Origin: Betaproteobacteria bacterium
GTDB taxonomy: Bacteria > Pseudomonadota > Gammaproteobacteria > Burkholderiales > SG8-39
Direction: 5' to 3'
NCBI GenBank assembly: GCA_025356085.1
Contig: JANXUV010000207.1
Span: 1-34,650 of the forward strand
Length of the DNA: 34,650 bases
The position numbers and the translations under genes were made by a program. Below are positions 1-7,228 of the stretch, one piece after another. The number at the start of each line of letters is the position of its first letter. Position 1 is the stretch's first letter. The notes beneath the pieces are model-generated. The model did no database searches. It was given only the letters and a program-made list of their open reading frames with translations, and was not told where the DNA came from.

Positions 1-1398
1 CCAAGCCCGATCCAGGAACAAGCCATCCCTCTCGTCCTCGCGGGCCGCGATCTCATGGCCGGCGCCCAGACCGGCACCGGCAAGACCGCCGCGTTCGCGC
101 TGCCCACGCTGCAGCGCCTTGCGCCGCATGCGAGCACGTCGATGTCGCCCGCGCGGCATCCGATTCGCGTGCTGGTGCTCGCGCCGACGCGCGAGCTGGC
201 GATCCAGGTCGAGGAAAGTTTTCGCGATTACGCCAAGCACATGCCGATTCGCACCGCCATCGTTTACGGCGGTTCGGACATGAACGCGCAGATCGTGGCG
301 CTGCGCAAAGGCGTCGAAATCCTGGTCGCCACGCCCGGCCGCCTGCTCGATCACGTGCACAATAAGACGGTGATGTTCAATCAGGTGTCGGTGCTGATTC
401 TGGACGAGGCCGACCGGATGCTCGACATGGGCTTCATGCCCGACATCAAGCGCATCATCGCGCTGCTGCCGCCGGTACGGCAGAACCTGCTGTTTTCGGC
501 CACTTTCCCGGACGAGATCCGCAAGCTGGTCAAGACGCTGCTGAAGGATCCGGCCGAGGTGCAGATCGCGGCCCGCAACGCGGTCGCCGAACTGGTGACG
601 CACATCGTCCACCCGGTGGCGCGCGAAAAAAAGCGCGAACTGCTCGCCTATCTGATCCAGACGCGTGGCCTGAAACAGGTGCTGGTTTTCTGCGGCACCC
701 GCATCGGCGCCAATCGCTTGACGCACCAGCTCAGGGCGAACCACATCCAGACCGACGCCATCCACGGCGACAAGACGCAGGCCGAGCGCGAAGCCGCGCT
801 CGAGGCCTTCAAGGCGGGCAAGACCACGGTGCTGGTGGCGACTGACGTCGCCTCCCGCGGCCTCGATATCGAAAGCCTGCCGCAAGTCATCAATTTCGAC
901 ATCCCGCATGCGCCGGAAGATTACGTGCATCGCATCGGCCGCACCGGTCGCGCCGGCATGACCGGCGAGGCGATTTCTCTGGTGGCGCCGGAGGATTCCG
1001 AAGCGCTGGCGGCGATCGAAAAGCTGATCAAGACCAAAGTGGAACGCGTGCTGGTGGCCGGATTCGAACCCAATACCGGCACTGTGGCGGCGATGATGGG
1101 CGGGGAGTCGCGCGGAGAAGGGCGGGGCCAGGCGAGAGGGGAATCACGCGGAAGCCGGCGCGACGCGCGGCCCTCGCCAAACGGGCAAACCCGTCACCCC
1201 CAGGTACATCCGCTACCGCAGCAGGCCAAGCCGCAGCACAAGCCTCCGCAGCCCAAGCACTCCGACCCGATCTTCTCCAAGCCTTACGAACCCGGTACGG
1301 CGCCCGCAGAATCCAAGCCGCAGGAGCCGGTGCCGGCGCCGCTCGCCAAGCGGCGCGAGCGTCCAGTCGCGGCTCTGCTTGGTGGATTAAAAAGGTAA
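1..1398 (+). CDS. rhlE: DEAD-box ATP-dependent RNA helicase, RhlE type (5' truncated)
   Basis: ATP-dependent RNA helicase acting in the cytoplasm on structured RNA, ribosome assembly intermediates or mRNA decay. The reading frame is open from the first base (PSPIQEQAIPLVLAGRDL is the end of the Q motif), so the ATG at 55 is not the true start and the N-terminus lies outside the window. Visible motifs in order are Walker A AQTGTGKT, PTRELA, TPGR, DEAD (LDEADRMLDMGF), SAT (FSATFP), and the helicase C motifs ATDVASRGLD and HRIGRTGRAG. The C-terminal tail is basic, Gly/Arg/Pro rich and ends RPVAALLGGLKR, which is typical of betaproteobacterial RhlE proteins. It converges on the phosphomannomutase gene, and the two stop regions overlap by 12 bases. 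The RhlE subfamily call rests on the tail and overall similarity; the DEAD-box call itself is certain. Confidence 0.93.
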   Translation, partial: PSPIQEQAIPLVLAGRDLMAGAQTGTGKTAAFALPTLQRLAPHASTSMSPARHPIRVLVLAPTRELAIQVEESFRDYAKHMPIRTAIVYGGSDMNAQIVALRKGVEILVATPGRLLDHVHNKTVMFNQVSVLILDEADRMLDMGFMPDIKRIIALLPPVRQNLLFSATFPDEIRKLVKTLLKDPAEVQIAARNAVAELVTHIVHPVAREKKRELLAYLIQTRGLKQVLVFCGTRIGANRLTHQLRANHIQTDAIHGDKTQAEREAALEAFKAGKTTVLVATDVASRGLDIESLPQVINFDIPHAPEDYVHRIGRTGRAGMTGEAISLVAPEDSEALAAIEKLIKTKVERVLVAGFEPNTGTVAAMMGGESRGEGRGQARGESRGSRRDARPSPNGQTRHPQVHPLPQQAKPQHKPPQPKHSDPIFSKPYEPGTAPAESKPQEPVPAPLAKRRERPVAALLGGLKR

Positions 1399-2760
1399 TT
1401 TCAAATCTGGTTTTAGGGGTTGCAGCGTTTTCCTGAAGTCTTCCTGAATTCGCGCCAGCGCCTGCGGCGTATCCCCCTCGAAACGCAGCACGATCACCGG
1501 TGAGGTGTTCGAAGCGCGCGCGAGGCCGAAGCCGTCTTCGAATTCCGCCCGCACCCCGTCGATGGTCAGTACGCGGCGCGCCTTCGGGAACGGCTTCATC
1601 GCCAGCAGCTTTCCCATCAGCGCCTGCGGCTCGCCTTCGGCGAGCTTCCAGTTGAGTTCCGGCGTCGAGGGTGCATCCGGCAGGTTCTCCAGCTCCGCGT
1701 TCGGGTCCTGCACTTTCGACAGGATTTCCAGCAGACGCGCGCCGCAGTAGAGCGCGTCGTCGAAGCCGTACCAGCGCTCCTTGAAGAAGATGTGTCCGGA
1801 CATCTCGCCGGCGAGCGGCGCGCCGCTGGCCTTCATTTTCGCCTTCACCAGAGAATGTCCGGTCTTCCATATCGTGGCGCGCCCGCCGTGCTTTTCGATC
1901 CAGGGCGCGAGCAGGCGCGTGCACTTGACGTCGTAGATAACTTCGGCGCCCGGGTTGCGCGACAGCACGTCCCTGGCGTAAAGCATCAACTGGCGGTCGG
2001 GGAGGATGATCTTGCCGTTCTTGGTGACGACCCCCAGGCGATCGGCGTCGCCATCGAAAGCGAGGCCAAGTTCTGCCGGTCCTGTTTTTAGTTCTTGAAT
2101 TAAAGACAAAAGATTTTCAAGCTTGGAAGGGTCCGGGTGGTGGTTCGGAAAATGCCCGTCCACTTCCGAGAACAGCTCAGTGACTTCGCAGCCCAGGCGC
2201 CTGAACAGGCGCGGCGCGATCACGCCCGCTACGCCGTTGCCGCTGTCTATCGCCACCTTGAAAGGCCGTGCGAGTTTCACGTCGCCCGCAATGCGGTCCA
2301 CATAGGCATCGAGCACATTTTCCTTCGATCTCCTGCCCGCGCCGGACGCGAAGCTGCCGCTTTCCACGCGGCGGCGCAGGTCGTGGATTTCCTCACCCGA
2401 CAAGGTATCGCCCGCGACAACCGTCTTCAGCCCGTTGTCCTGCCCGGGATTGTGGCTGCCCGTCACCATCACGGCGCTGCGGCAGCCCAGGTGATATGCG
2501 GCGAAATAGGTGACCGGCGTAGGCACCACGCCAATGTCGATCACGTCCGCGCCCGCGGCGTTCAGGCCGTCCATCAGCGCGGCGGAAAGTTCGGGGCTGG
2601 AGAGGCGGCCGTCGCGGCCTACAGCGAATACCGGCGCGCCGCGCTCGTGGCCCAGACTGCCGATCGCGCGCCCAATTTCGCGTACCACGGCGGCCGACAG
2701 GATTTTGCCGGCGATGCCGCGGATGTCGTAGGCGCGGAAAATTTCTGCGGGAACTTTCAC
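1387..2760 (-). CDS. phosphomannomutase/phosphoglucomutase (AlgC/ManB family)
   Basis: Interconverts mannose-6-P and mannose-1-P (and probably glucose phosphates), feeding sugar nucleotide synthesis for LPS and exopolysaccharide. The 457 residues match the alpha-D-phosphohexomutase family. The N-terminus IFRAYDIRG is the family hallmark, the phosphoserine loop is VTGSHNPGQDNG (Ser about 102), and the metal loop is FDGDADRLG (around residue 237). A C-terminal sugar-phosphate loop is also present. The start is GTG at 2760, giving GTGA overlap with the stop of the upstream yheT-like gene. No Shine-Dalgarno sequence is visible because the upstream bases are a 9-bp tandem repeat, so translation probably depends on coupling. 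It is the last gene of the ilvE-waaF operon, which fits an envelope sugar role. Confidence 0.93.
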   Translation of the reverse strand: MKVPAEIFRAYDIRGIAGKILSAAVVREIGRAIGSLGHERGAPVFAVGRDGRLSSPELSAALMDGLNAAGADVIDIGVVPTPVTYFAAYHLGCRSAVMVTGSHNPGQDNGLKTVVAGDTLSGEEIHDLRRRVESGSFASGAGRRSKENVLDAYVDRIAGDVKLARPFKVAIDSGNGVAGVIAPRLFRRLGCEVTELFSEVDGHFPNHHPDPSKLENLLSLIQELKTGPAELGLAFDGDADRLGVVTKNGKIILPDRQLMLYARDVLSRNPGAEVIYDVKCTRLLAPWIEKHGGRATIWKTGHSLVKAKMKASGAPLAGEMSGHIFFKERWYGFDDALYCGARLLEILSKVQDPNAELENLPDAPSTPELNWKLAEGEPQALMGKLLAMKPFPKARRVLTIDGVRAEFEDGFGLARASNTSPVIVLRFEGDTPQALARIQEDFRKTLQPLKPDLKLPF

Positions 2761-3710
2761 GGGGCGGACGGTGCGGATGGTGCGGATTGTGCGGATGGTG
2801 CGGACAGGAAATCCAGGACGCGCCTGGCAAGCCAGCGGTTGCGGCCGGGAAATCCGGCATGGCCGCCGCTGCGAGGAAATTCTAGCACCACGTTTGGCGG
2901 CACTACGCCCGATGCCTCTACTGCATCAAGCGCCGCTGCGGGCATGAACGGATCGTTGCGTGCATTGATGACCAGCGTCGGGATGCGGATGTTGCGCAGC
3001 CACGGCGCGCTCGAGGAGCGTGCCCAGTAGTCGTCTGCGCCAAGGAAGCCGTGCAGCGGCGCGGTGACCGTGTCGTCGAATTCCCAGAAGGTGCGGGCAT
3101 TTTTCAGTCGCATGGCATCGACGGGAATTTGTTGCCGTCGGATCTTCTCGAATGTCTTTTTCTTGAGGGTTTTGAGAAAGATCCGCGTGTAAAGTTCCCT
3201 GCTCAAGCCCCGGTCAAGCGATCGCCCGGCGGCCGCGAGGTCGAGCGGCGCCGAGATGGCGGCGGCCCGCTGCAGGCCGATGGAGCGCCCCTTTTCTCCC
3301 AGCAGCTTCAGCAGCGCGTTGCCGCCCAGGGAAATTCCGACCGCATGGCGCGCTTCCAACCGGTTCAGGATCCAGTCGAGTTCCGCACTGTCGCCCGAGT
3401 GATAGGCGCGTGGCAGGCGGTTCAGCTCGCCCGAGCAGCCGCGGAAATGCGGCACCACGCAACGCCAGCCGAGCGCGAGCGCCTGCGCCGCGATCGCACG
3501 CGCGTAGGGACTGGATGAATTGCCTTCCAGGCCGTGGAATATGGCGATCAGCGGTCCTTCGGTGCCCGCCCAGTCAAGATCGATGAAGTCGCCGTCGGGC
3601 GTTTCCCAGCGCTCGCGGCGCCAGGCGATGCGCGGTGCCGGCGCCAGCGCGGCATAGAGAGTTTGCAGGTGGCCGCCCGGCAACCACCAGGGCGCGCTAT
3701 AGGAACTCAA
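2757..3710 (-). CDS. alpha/beta hydrolase of the YheT family
   Basis: Predicted serine hydrolase or esterase with an alpha/beta fold; the natural substrate of the YheT family is not established. The N-terminus PWWLPGGHLQTLY is a family signature. HGLEGNSSSPY and the later GISLGGNALLK nucleophile elbow (Ser in GxSxG form) support catalytic competence, and GGHAGF near the C-terminus supplies the likely His. The start is TTG at 3710, giving a TTGA overlap with the preceding SnoaL-like gene; no ATG or GTG fits better. The C-terminus ends in five Ser-Ala-Pro-like triplets encoded by a 9-bp tandem repeat, which looks like a dispensable tail. Length 317 aa is normal for the family. Confidence 0.88.
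   Translation of the reverse strand: MSSYSAPWWLPGGHLQTLYAALAPAPRIAWRRERWETPDGDFIDLDWAGTEGPLIAIFHGLEGNSSSPYARAIAAQALALGWRCVVPHFRGCSGELNRLPRAYHSGDSAELDWILNRLEARHAVGISLGGNALLKLLGEKGRSIGLQRAAAISAPLDLAAAGRSLDRGLSRELYTRIFLKTLKKKTFEKIRRQQIPVDAMRLKNARTFWEFDDTVTAPLHGFLGADDYWARSSSAPWLRNIRIPTLVINARNDPFMPAAALDAVEASGVVPPNVVLEFPRSGGHAGFPGRNRWLARRVLDFLSAPSAQSAPSAPSAP
2760..2804 (-). repeat. 9-bp tandem repeat (5 units) encoding Ser-Ala-Pro tail
   Basis: Five consecutive 9-base units of the form TCCGCACCA on the minus strand (one unit has CAA, and the last is more diverged) encode SAP-SAQ-SAP-SAP-SAP at the end of the YheT-like protein. The array directly abuts the GTG start of the downstream phosphomannomutase gene and occupies the place of its ribosome binding site. 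Copy-number change would keep the reading frame, because the unit is a multiple of three. Confidence 0.9.
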
Positions 3711-4141
3711 TGGAAAGTCTTGGACCCGGCGGCGGCTGGTTCCGGCGCCGAGGTGTCCGGCGCGGGCGAAGCATGGTGCACGGCGATGCGCCAGCCCGCC
3801 GGCGTGCGCAGGTAGACGTTGGTCGTCAGTATCGGCGGGCGCGGGCGCTGCTCGCCGGCAACCGTGATGTTCTCGTGCAGGCTGTGCACGGCGACCATCA
3901 TGCCGTTCACCAGGACCTGGTGCGAGATCTGCACGCGCATGCCCGGCCCGCCGGCGAACATCTGGCGCCAGGCTTCGCGCACCTGCTGCTGGCCCGCCAG
4001 CCGTTGCCCGGCCGGGTGCACGCAGATGATTTCCTCATCTTCCGACCAGACCGCCATCATGCCTTCGAGGTCGGCTCGCTCGAGCGCTTGATAGAACGCG
4101 TTTTCGGCGTCCTGGGCGGTGGGGAAAATCTTGGTGCTCAC
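3707..4141 (-). CDS. SnoaL/NTF2-like domain protein (YybH/DUF4440 type)
   Basis: Small cone-shaped NTF2-like fold protein of unknown substrate, probably cytoplasmic. The ORF track begins at 4255, but the likely start is GTG at 4141 (MSTKIFPTAQDAENAFYQAL). That start overlaps the stop of the upstream heptosyltransferase as GTGA and gives 144 residues. Family features are the N-terminal helix with FYQALERADLEGMMAVWSED, then CVHPAGQRLAGQQQVREAW, and a C-terminal sheet with the motif TTNVYLRTPAGWRIAVHHAS. This pattern is common in proteins found in envelope operons of betaproteobacteria. It sits between waaF and the yheT-like gene with four-base overlaps on both sides, so it is clearly co-translated. 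I cannot infer a reaction. Confidence 0.8.
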   Translation of the reverse strand: MSTKIFPTAQDAENAFYQALERADLEGMMAVWSEDEEIICVHPAGQRLAGQQQVREAWRQMFAGGPGMRVQISHQVLVNGMMVAVHSLHENITVAGEQRPRPPILTTNVYLRTPAGWRIAVHHASPAPDTSAPEPAAAGSKTFH

Positions 4142-5082
4142 GGCAGGGCCTGTATTTCCTGCAGTACGCGGTCCACGGCAAGGTCGTTCATGCACTTGAA
4201 GTGCCCGAGCGGACAGATGCGCTGGAAACAGGGACTGCATTCGACTTTCAGCCACAGCACGCGCGCCGCGGGAGACAGGGGAGGCGTGTGCTCCGGGCTG
4301 GAAGAGCCGAACAACGCCACCTGTGGCGTGCCGGTGGCGGCGGCCACGTGCATCAGGCCGGAGTCGTTGGTGATCACTGCGCGGGCGCCGGCGATGAGGT
4401 CGATCGCCTCGTCGAGCGTCGTACAGCCGACAAGATTTTTACCCGGGATTTTCTCTGCCTCTGTTTTATCGGACAAGGATCCCAGAATGACAATCTGCGC
4501 ATCCAGTCGCGCGGCCAGCTCGCGGAAATACGGCCAGCGCTTGGCGGGGCCGTACTCCGCGCCCGGACAAAACACGGTGTAGGGGCCGGAAATGCCGAAG
4601 CGCGCGGCCGTGTCGTTTGCCTTCGAAATCAAGCGCGGAAGAGGCAGCGGGACAGCGGGTTCGACTCCAGGCTGTTCCGACAGGCGGGCGTAGCGCAGAG
4701 CCATCGACTCCCGCCGCGCGCTTTGCCGATGACTGCGGTTCAACAGGGCGCCGCGGCCATAGCCCGCGCGCAGCGGAATCGCCGCGAACAGCGGGATCAG
4801 CGCGGATTTCCAGGTGTTCGGCAATACGACGGCTTCATCGTAGGCGCGCGCTTTCAAGCTGCGTCCAAGGCGCCAGCGCTCGGCGAGCTGCAGCGCGCCG
4901 TGGCCCAGGTCGGCCTCGATTACCTCGTCGACTTCAGCCATGCGGCGCAGGACCGGCGCCACCCAGCGCGGCGCCAGCACCTCGATGCGCGCGCCGGGAC
5001 GGCGCGCGCGCAGACGGGAAAACAGCGGCTGCGCCATCAGCGCGTCGCCGATCCAGTTCGGTGCGACGACGAGAAGGCGCAG
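4138..5082 (-). CDS. waaF: ADP-heptose:LPS heptosyltransferase II
   Basis: Transfers the second heptose to the LPS inner core on the cytoplasmic face of the inner membrane (GT9 family). Diagnostic C-terminal motifs are TNDSGLMHVAAATGTPQVALFG, quoted here only in its conserved core, and CSPCFQRICPLGHFKC, which is characteristic of WaaF. The ORF track starts at an internal ATG (5037), but in-frame sequence upstream reads RLLVVAPNWIGDAL, the conserved first strand and substrate loop (compare the family pattern ILVIxPxWVGD). No ATG, GTG or TTG exists there. The best candidate is CTG at 5082, five bases after the upstream stop and 11 bases after AAAAAGG, with ATT at 5091 as an alternative. With CTG the protein is 314 aa. 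The identity is secure; the start codon is inference. Confidence 0.85.
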   Translation of the reverse strand: MRLLVVAPNWIGDALMAQPLFSRLRARRPGARIEVLAPRWVAPVLRRMAEVDEVIEADLGHGALQLAERWRLGRSLKARAYDEAVVLPNTWKSALIPLFAAIPLRAGYGRGALLNRSHRQSARRESMALRYARLSEQPGVEPAVPLPLPRLISKANDTAARFGISGPYTVFCPGAEYGPAKRWPYFRELAARLDAQIVILGSLSDKTEAEKIPGKNLVGCTTLDEAIDLIAGARAVITNDSGLMHVAAATGTPQVALFGSSSPEHTPPLSPAARVLWLKVECSPCFQRICPLGHFKCMNDLAVDRVLQEIQALP

Positions 5083-5086
5083 TGCG

Positions 5087-5293
5087 CTAATGACCTTTTT
5101 TACCGCCCTTGTAGGTGTATTTCGTCCCGCAGTAGGGGCACAGCGCTTCGCCGTGCTTCACCACGTCGAGGAACACGCGCGGGTGGCGCGCCCAGAGGGG
5201 CGCGCCCGCCATCGGGCAGTGCAGCGGCAGGTCCTTGTCGCTGAGCTCGACCTGGCGCGATGTACCCGACGTATCGGCAGTGTCGTTGCTCAT
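5087..5293 (-). CDS. CHCC-type zinc-finger domain protein
   Basis: A 68-residue protein of the zf-CHCC family, related to the zinc-binding domain of mitochondrial complex I subunit NDUFS6. The zinc ligands are visible as Cys26 (LPLHCPM), His37 (ARHPRVFLDV), Cys52 and Cys55 (LCPYCGTKY), and the C-terminus is lysine rich. Its function in bacteria is not firmly known. The ATG at 5293 overlaps the ilvE stop as ATGA, indicating translational coupling. Position between ilvE and waaF is, to my knowledge, a recurring betaproteobacterial arrangement. Confidence 0.88.
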   Translation of the reverse strand: MSNDTADTSGTSRQVELSDKDLPLHCPMAGAPLWARHPRVFLDVVKHGEALCPYCGTKYTYKGGKKGH

Positions 5294-6258
5294 TTCCTGC
5301 CCTTATTCATCGGCACTGGCGTCAGCCAGTGCTTATGCTTGCGGTCCTTGCCGGTGACCACGTCGAAGAACGCCTTCTGCAGCGCTTTCGTGATCGGGCC
5401 CGCCTTGCCGGCGCCGATCTGGCGCTGGTCGAGTTCCCGGATCGGCGTCACTTCGGCGGCGGTGCCGGTGAAAAAGCACTCGTCCGCGATGTAGATGTCG
5501 TCCCGCGTCAGGCGCTTCGCCTTCACCGTGTAGCCGAGGCCTTCGGCCAGTTCGATGACCGAGGAGCGAGTGATGCCGGTCAGCGCCGAAGTGAGTTCGG
5601 GCTCGTAAATCACGCCATCCTTGACCATGAAGATGTTCTCGCCGGCGCCCTCGGCGACGAAGCCATCCACGTCAAGCAACAGGCCTTCGTCGTAGCCGTG
5701 CTGCGTCGCTTCCAGCGTCGCCAGCACCGAGTTCGGATAGGTACCCGACATCTTGGCGCGCGCCATAGTCACGTTGACGTGGTGGCGCGCGACCGAGGCG
5801 GTCTTCACGCGGATACCCTTGTTGAGCGCTTCGGGCCCGAGATAGGCGCCCCAGGGCCAGGCCGCGATCGCGACGTGCACCTTCGCGCCGACCGGCGACA
5901 CGCCCATCTTCTCCGAGCCGTAGAACGCGATCGGCCGGATGTAGCAGGCCTCGTGGCCGTTGGCGGCGACCACGTCGATCTGCGCCTGCATCAGGCGCTC
6001 GACCGTGTAGGGGATCTTCATCATGTAGATGTGCCCCGAATTGATCAGCCGCTGGGTGTGCTCGCGCAGCCGGTAGATCTGCGTGCCGCTGACGGTCTTG
6101 TATGCGCGCACGCCCTCGAATACCGCGAGCCCGTAGTGCAGTGAATGCGTCAGGACATGGGTGGTTGCCGAGCGCCAGGGCACCAGCTTGCCGTCGTGCC
6201 AGATCCAGCCGTCGCGGTCCGCCATCGAGAGCGCCGCGGCCGCCTTTGCTTTCGCCAT
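5290..6258 (-). CDS. ilvE: branched-chain amino acid aminotransferase
   Basis: PLP-dependent class IV transaminase that catalyses the last step of Leu, Ile and Val synthesis (EC 2.6.1.42). Residues 1-322 cover the whole fold. HYGLAVFEGVRAY is the substrate-domain motif, the PLP lysine is about residue 169 in ARAKMSGTYPNS, and GAGENIFMVKDG, SSVIELAEGLGY and GTAAEVTPIRELD follow in the expected order. The ATG at 6258 has AAGGAG about 10 bases upstream and a TAGAAT -10 candidate further upstream, so it is probably the first gene of the six-gene operon running to the phosphomannomutase. Confidence 0.95.
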   Translation of the reverse strand: MAKAKAAAALSMADRDGWIWHDGKLVPWRSATTHVLTHSLHYGLAVFEGVRAYKTVSGTQIYRLREHTQRLINSGHIYMMKIPYTVERLMQAQIDVVAANGHEACYIRPIAFYGSEKMGVSPVGAKVHVAIAAWPWGAYLGPEALNKGIRVKTASVARHHVNVTMARAKMSGTYPNSVLATLEATQHGYDEGLLLDVDGFVAEGAGENIFMVKDGVIYEPELTSALTGITRSSVIELAEGLGYTVKAKRLTRDDIYIADECFFTGTAAEVTPIRELDQRQIGAGKAGPITKALQKAFFDVVTGKDRKHKHWLTPVPMNKGRK

Positions 6259-6288
6259 GAAACCGATTCTCCTTGAGTGTGATGCGCC

Positions 6289-6294
6289 ATTCTA
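6289..6294 (-). promoter_or_regulatory. candidate -10 element of the ilvE operon
   Basis: On the minus strand the hexamer TAGAAT (in GGTTAGAATGG) lies 30 bases upstream of the ilvE ATG, leaving a leader of about two dozen bases that contains AAGGAG. I see no convincing -35 hexamer. The arsR-like gene fires in the opposite direction from a TAGACT 22 bases away, so the two promoters sit back to back. Confidence 0.45.
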
Positions 6295-6316
6295 ACCACA
6301 GGCGGCGGAAATGCAC

Positions 6317-6340
6317 TAGACTATTAACATGATTGTTAAT
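6317..6340 (+). promoter_or_regulatory. TAGACT -10 candidate and 7-4-7 palindromic operator at the arsR-like start
   Basis: TAGACT (6317-6322) is followed six bases later by the ATG at 6329. The start codon lies inside a perfect inverted repeat, ATTAACA-TGAT-TGTTAAT (6323-6340), an AT-rich island in GC-rich surroundings. ArsR/SmtB-family repressors bind such AT-rich imperfect dyads at their own promoters, so autorepression is likely. Occupancy here would also cover the presumed transcription start. Confidence 0.6.
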
Positions 6341-6649
6341 CCTCTGGACGCCCTGTTCCAGGCGCTGGCCTCGGTGCCGCGGCGGCAGATCCTCGCTTTC
6401 CTCGGGCAAACGGCGCTCTCCACTTCCGACCTCGCCGCGCGCTTCGGCATGACGCCGCCCGCGGTGTCGCGCCATCTCTCCGTGCTGCAGCAGGCGGGCC
6501 TGGTGTCCGCGGAGCGGCAGGGCCAGCGCGTGCTGTACCGCCTGCACCGCGACGCGCTGCTGGACGGCCTCGCGCGCTTTGCTTCCGAGTTGGACGGCCC
6601 CCTGCGGCACGCGCCGCAGAAGCCGCACGCGCCGCGCGAAGCGATCTAG
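6329..6649 (+). CDS. ArsR-family winged-helix transcriptional regulator
   Basis: DNA-binding repressor of 106 residues with the ArsR winged-helix layout. VPRRQILAFLG is helix 2-3, STSDLAARFGMTPPAVSRHLSVLQQAGLV is the helix-turn-helix (about 31-58), and ERQGQRVLYRL is the wing. The protein has no cysteine at all, so it lacks the thiolate metal site of classical arsenic or cadmium sensors and probably senses something else or acts constitutively. There is no Shine-Dalgarno sequence; a -10-like TAGACT lies six bases upstream of ATG, consistent with a leaderless message. The following small gene overlaps its stop (TAGTG), so they share a transcript. Confidence 0.85.
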   Translation: MIVNPLDALFQALASVPRRQILAFLGQTALSTSDLAARFGMTPPAVSRHLSVLQQAGLVSAERQGQRVLYRLHRDALLDGLARFASELDGPLRHAPQKPHAPREAI

Positions 6650-6897
6650 TGCTGCCGCAAACCCGCAGATGGCTCACCTGGGGCGCGAAGGCCGCCGTTT
6701 TCGCCGTATTCTTCGCTGCGGGCGTGGCGGGCTTTTTATTGGGCACGCCAGCGCATAAACTCGAGGCCAGCCAGGATGAGGTCTGCCGCGCCAGCTGCGC
6801 GGACTTGCGCAAGTTCCACCGGCTGGTGCCGGTGCCGCAGTCGGGGCCGGCCCCGCAGGGAAAGTACGATGGGCCCTGGAATTGCGAGTGCTATTGA
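6649..6897 (+). CDS. small single-pass membrane protein with four cysteines, unknown
   Basis: Unrecognised 82-residue protein. Its GTG start overlaps the arsR-like stop by one base (TAGTG). Residues 12-32 (GAKAAVFAVFFAAGVAGFLLG) form one hydrophobic segment after an Arg-rich N-terminus, predicting an inner-membrane anchor. The rest carries two cysteine pairs, EVCRASC and the terminal NCECY, which could bind metal or form disulfides if periplasmic. Linkage to the regulator suggests it may be controlled by it; no function can be assigned. Confidence 0.65.
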   Translation: MLPQTRRWLTWGAKAAVFAVFFAAGVAGFLLGTPAHKLEASQDEVCRASCADLRKFHRLVPVPQSGPAPQGKYDGPWNCECY

Positions 6898-6929
6898 GCG
6901 CTGTCCGCTGTCAAACACCTGAGGACGCC

Positions 6930-7196
6930 ATGAACAACGAAAAGATCACCGTACGCCACACCGAGACCGGCAAGACCATGGAAGTGGTGGTCTACAGCAA
7001 GCGCACCGAAGCGATCGAAGTGGTGATCGGCGAGGGATTGAACAACGTGAAGTGCGTGCTGACGCCGACGCGCAACGGCATGGCCTACGCCGGCAGCATC
7101 ATGGGCCGCGAGATCGTCTACGAAAGAAGCCGGGACAAGGTAAAGGCCGACCTCGAGATCGCCAACCCGAACCTGCGCGGGCCCCGCGCGCGCTAA
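6930..7196 (+). CDS. conserved-looking hypothetical protein, 88 aa
   Basis: Unrecognised soluble protein. The ORF track starts at 6882, but ATG at 6930 with GAGG nine bases upstream is the better start (MNNEKITVRHTETGKTMEVVVY). The composition is strongly beta-forming with alternating Val, Thr and charged residues, with no membrane segment and one cysteine. The sequence AGSIMGREIVYERSRDKVKADLEI suggests a compact beta-rich fold with a basic tail (RGPRAR). It lies 32 bases after the small membrane protein and probably belongs to the same transcript. Confidence 0.65.
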   Translation: MNNEKITVRHTETGKTMEVVVYSKRTEAIEVVIGEGLNNVKCVLTPTRNGMAYAGSIMGREIVYERSRDKVKADLEIANPNLRGPRAR

Positions 7197-7228
7197 GGCG
7201 CGCGCCCTGCACGCACGCTAGCGCGGCG

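Noticed and set aside
7052-7228. Upstream extension of the three-helix membrane protein ORF
   Set aside because: It overlaps the 88-aa gene in another frame and is Arg/Pro-rich shadow; the membrane protein begins at 7229.
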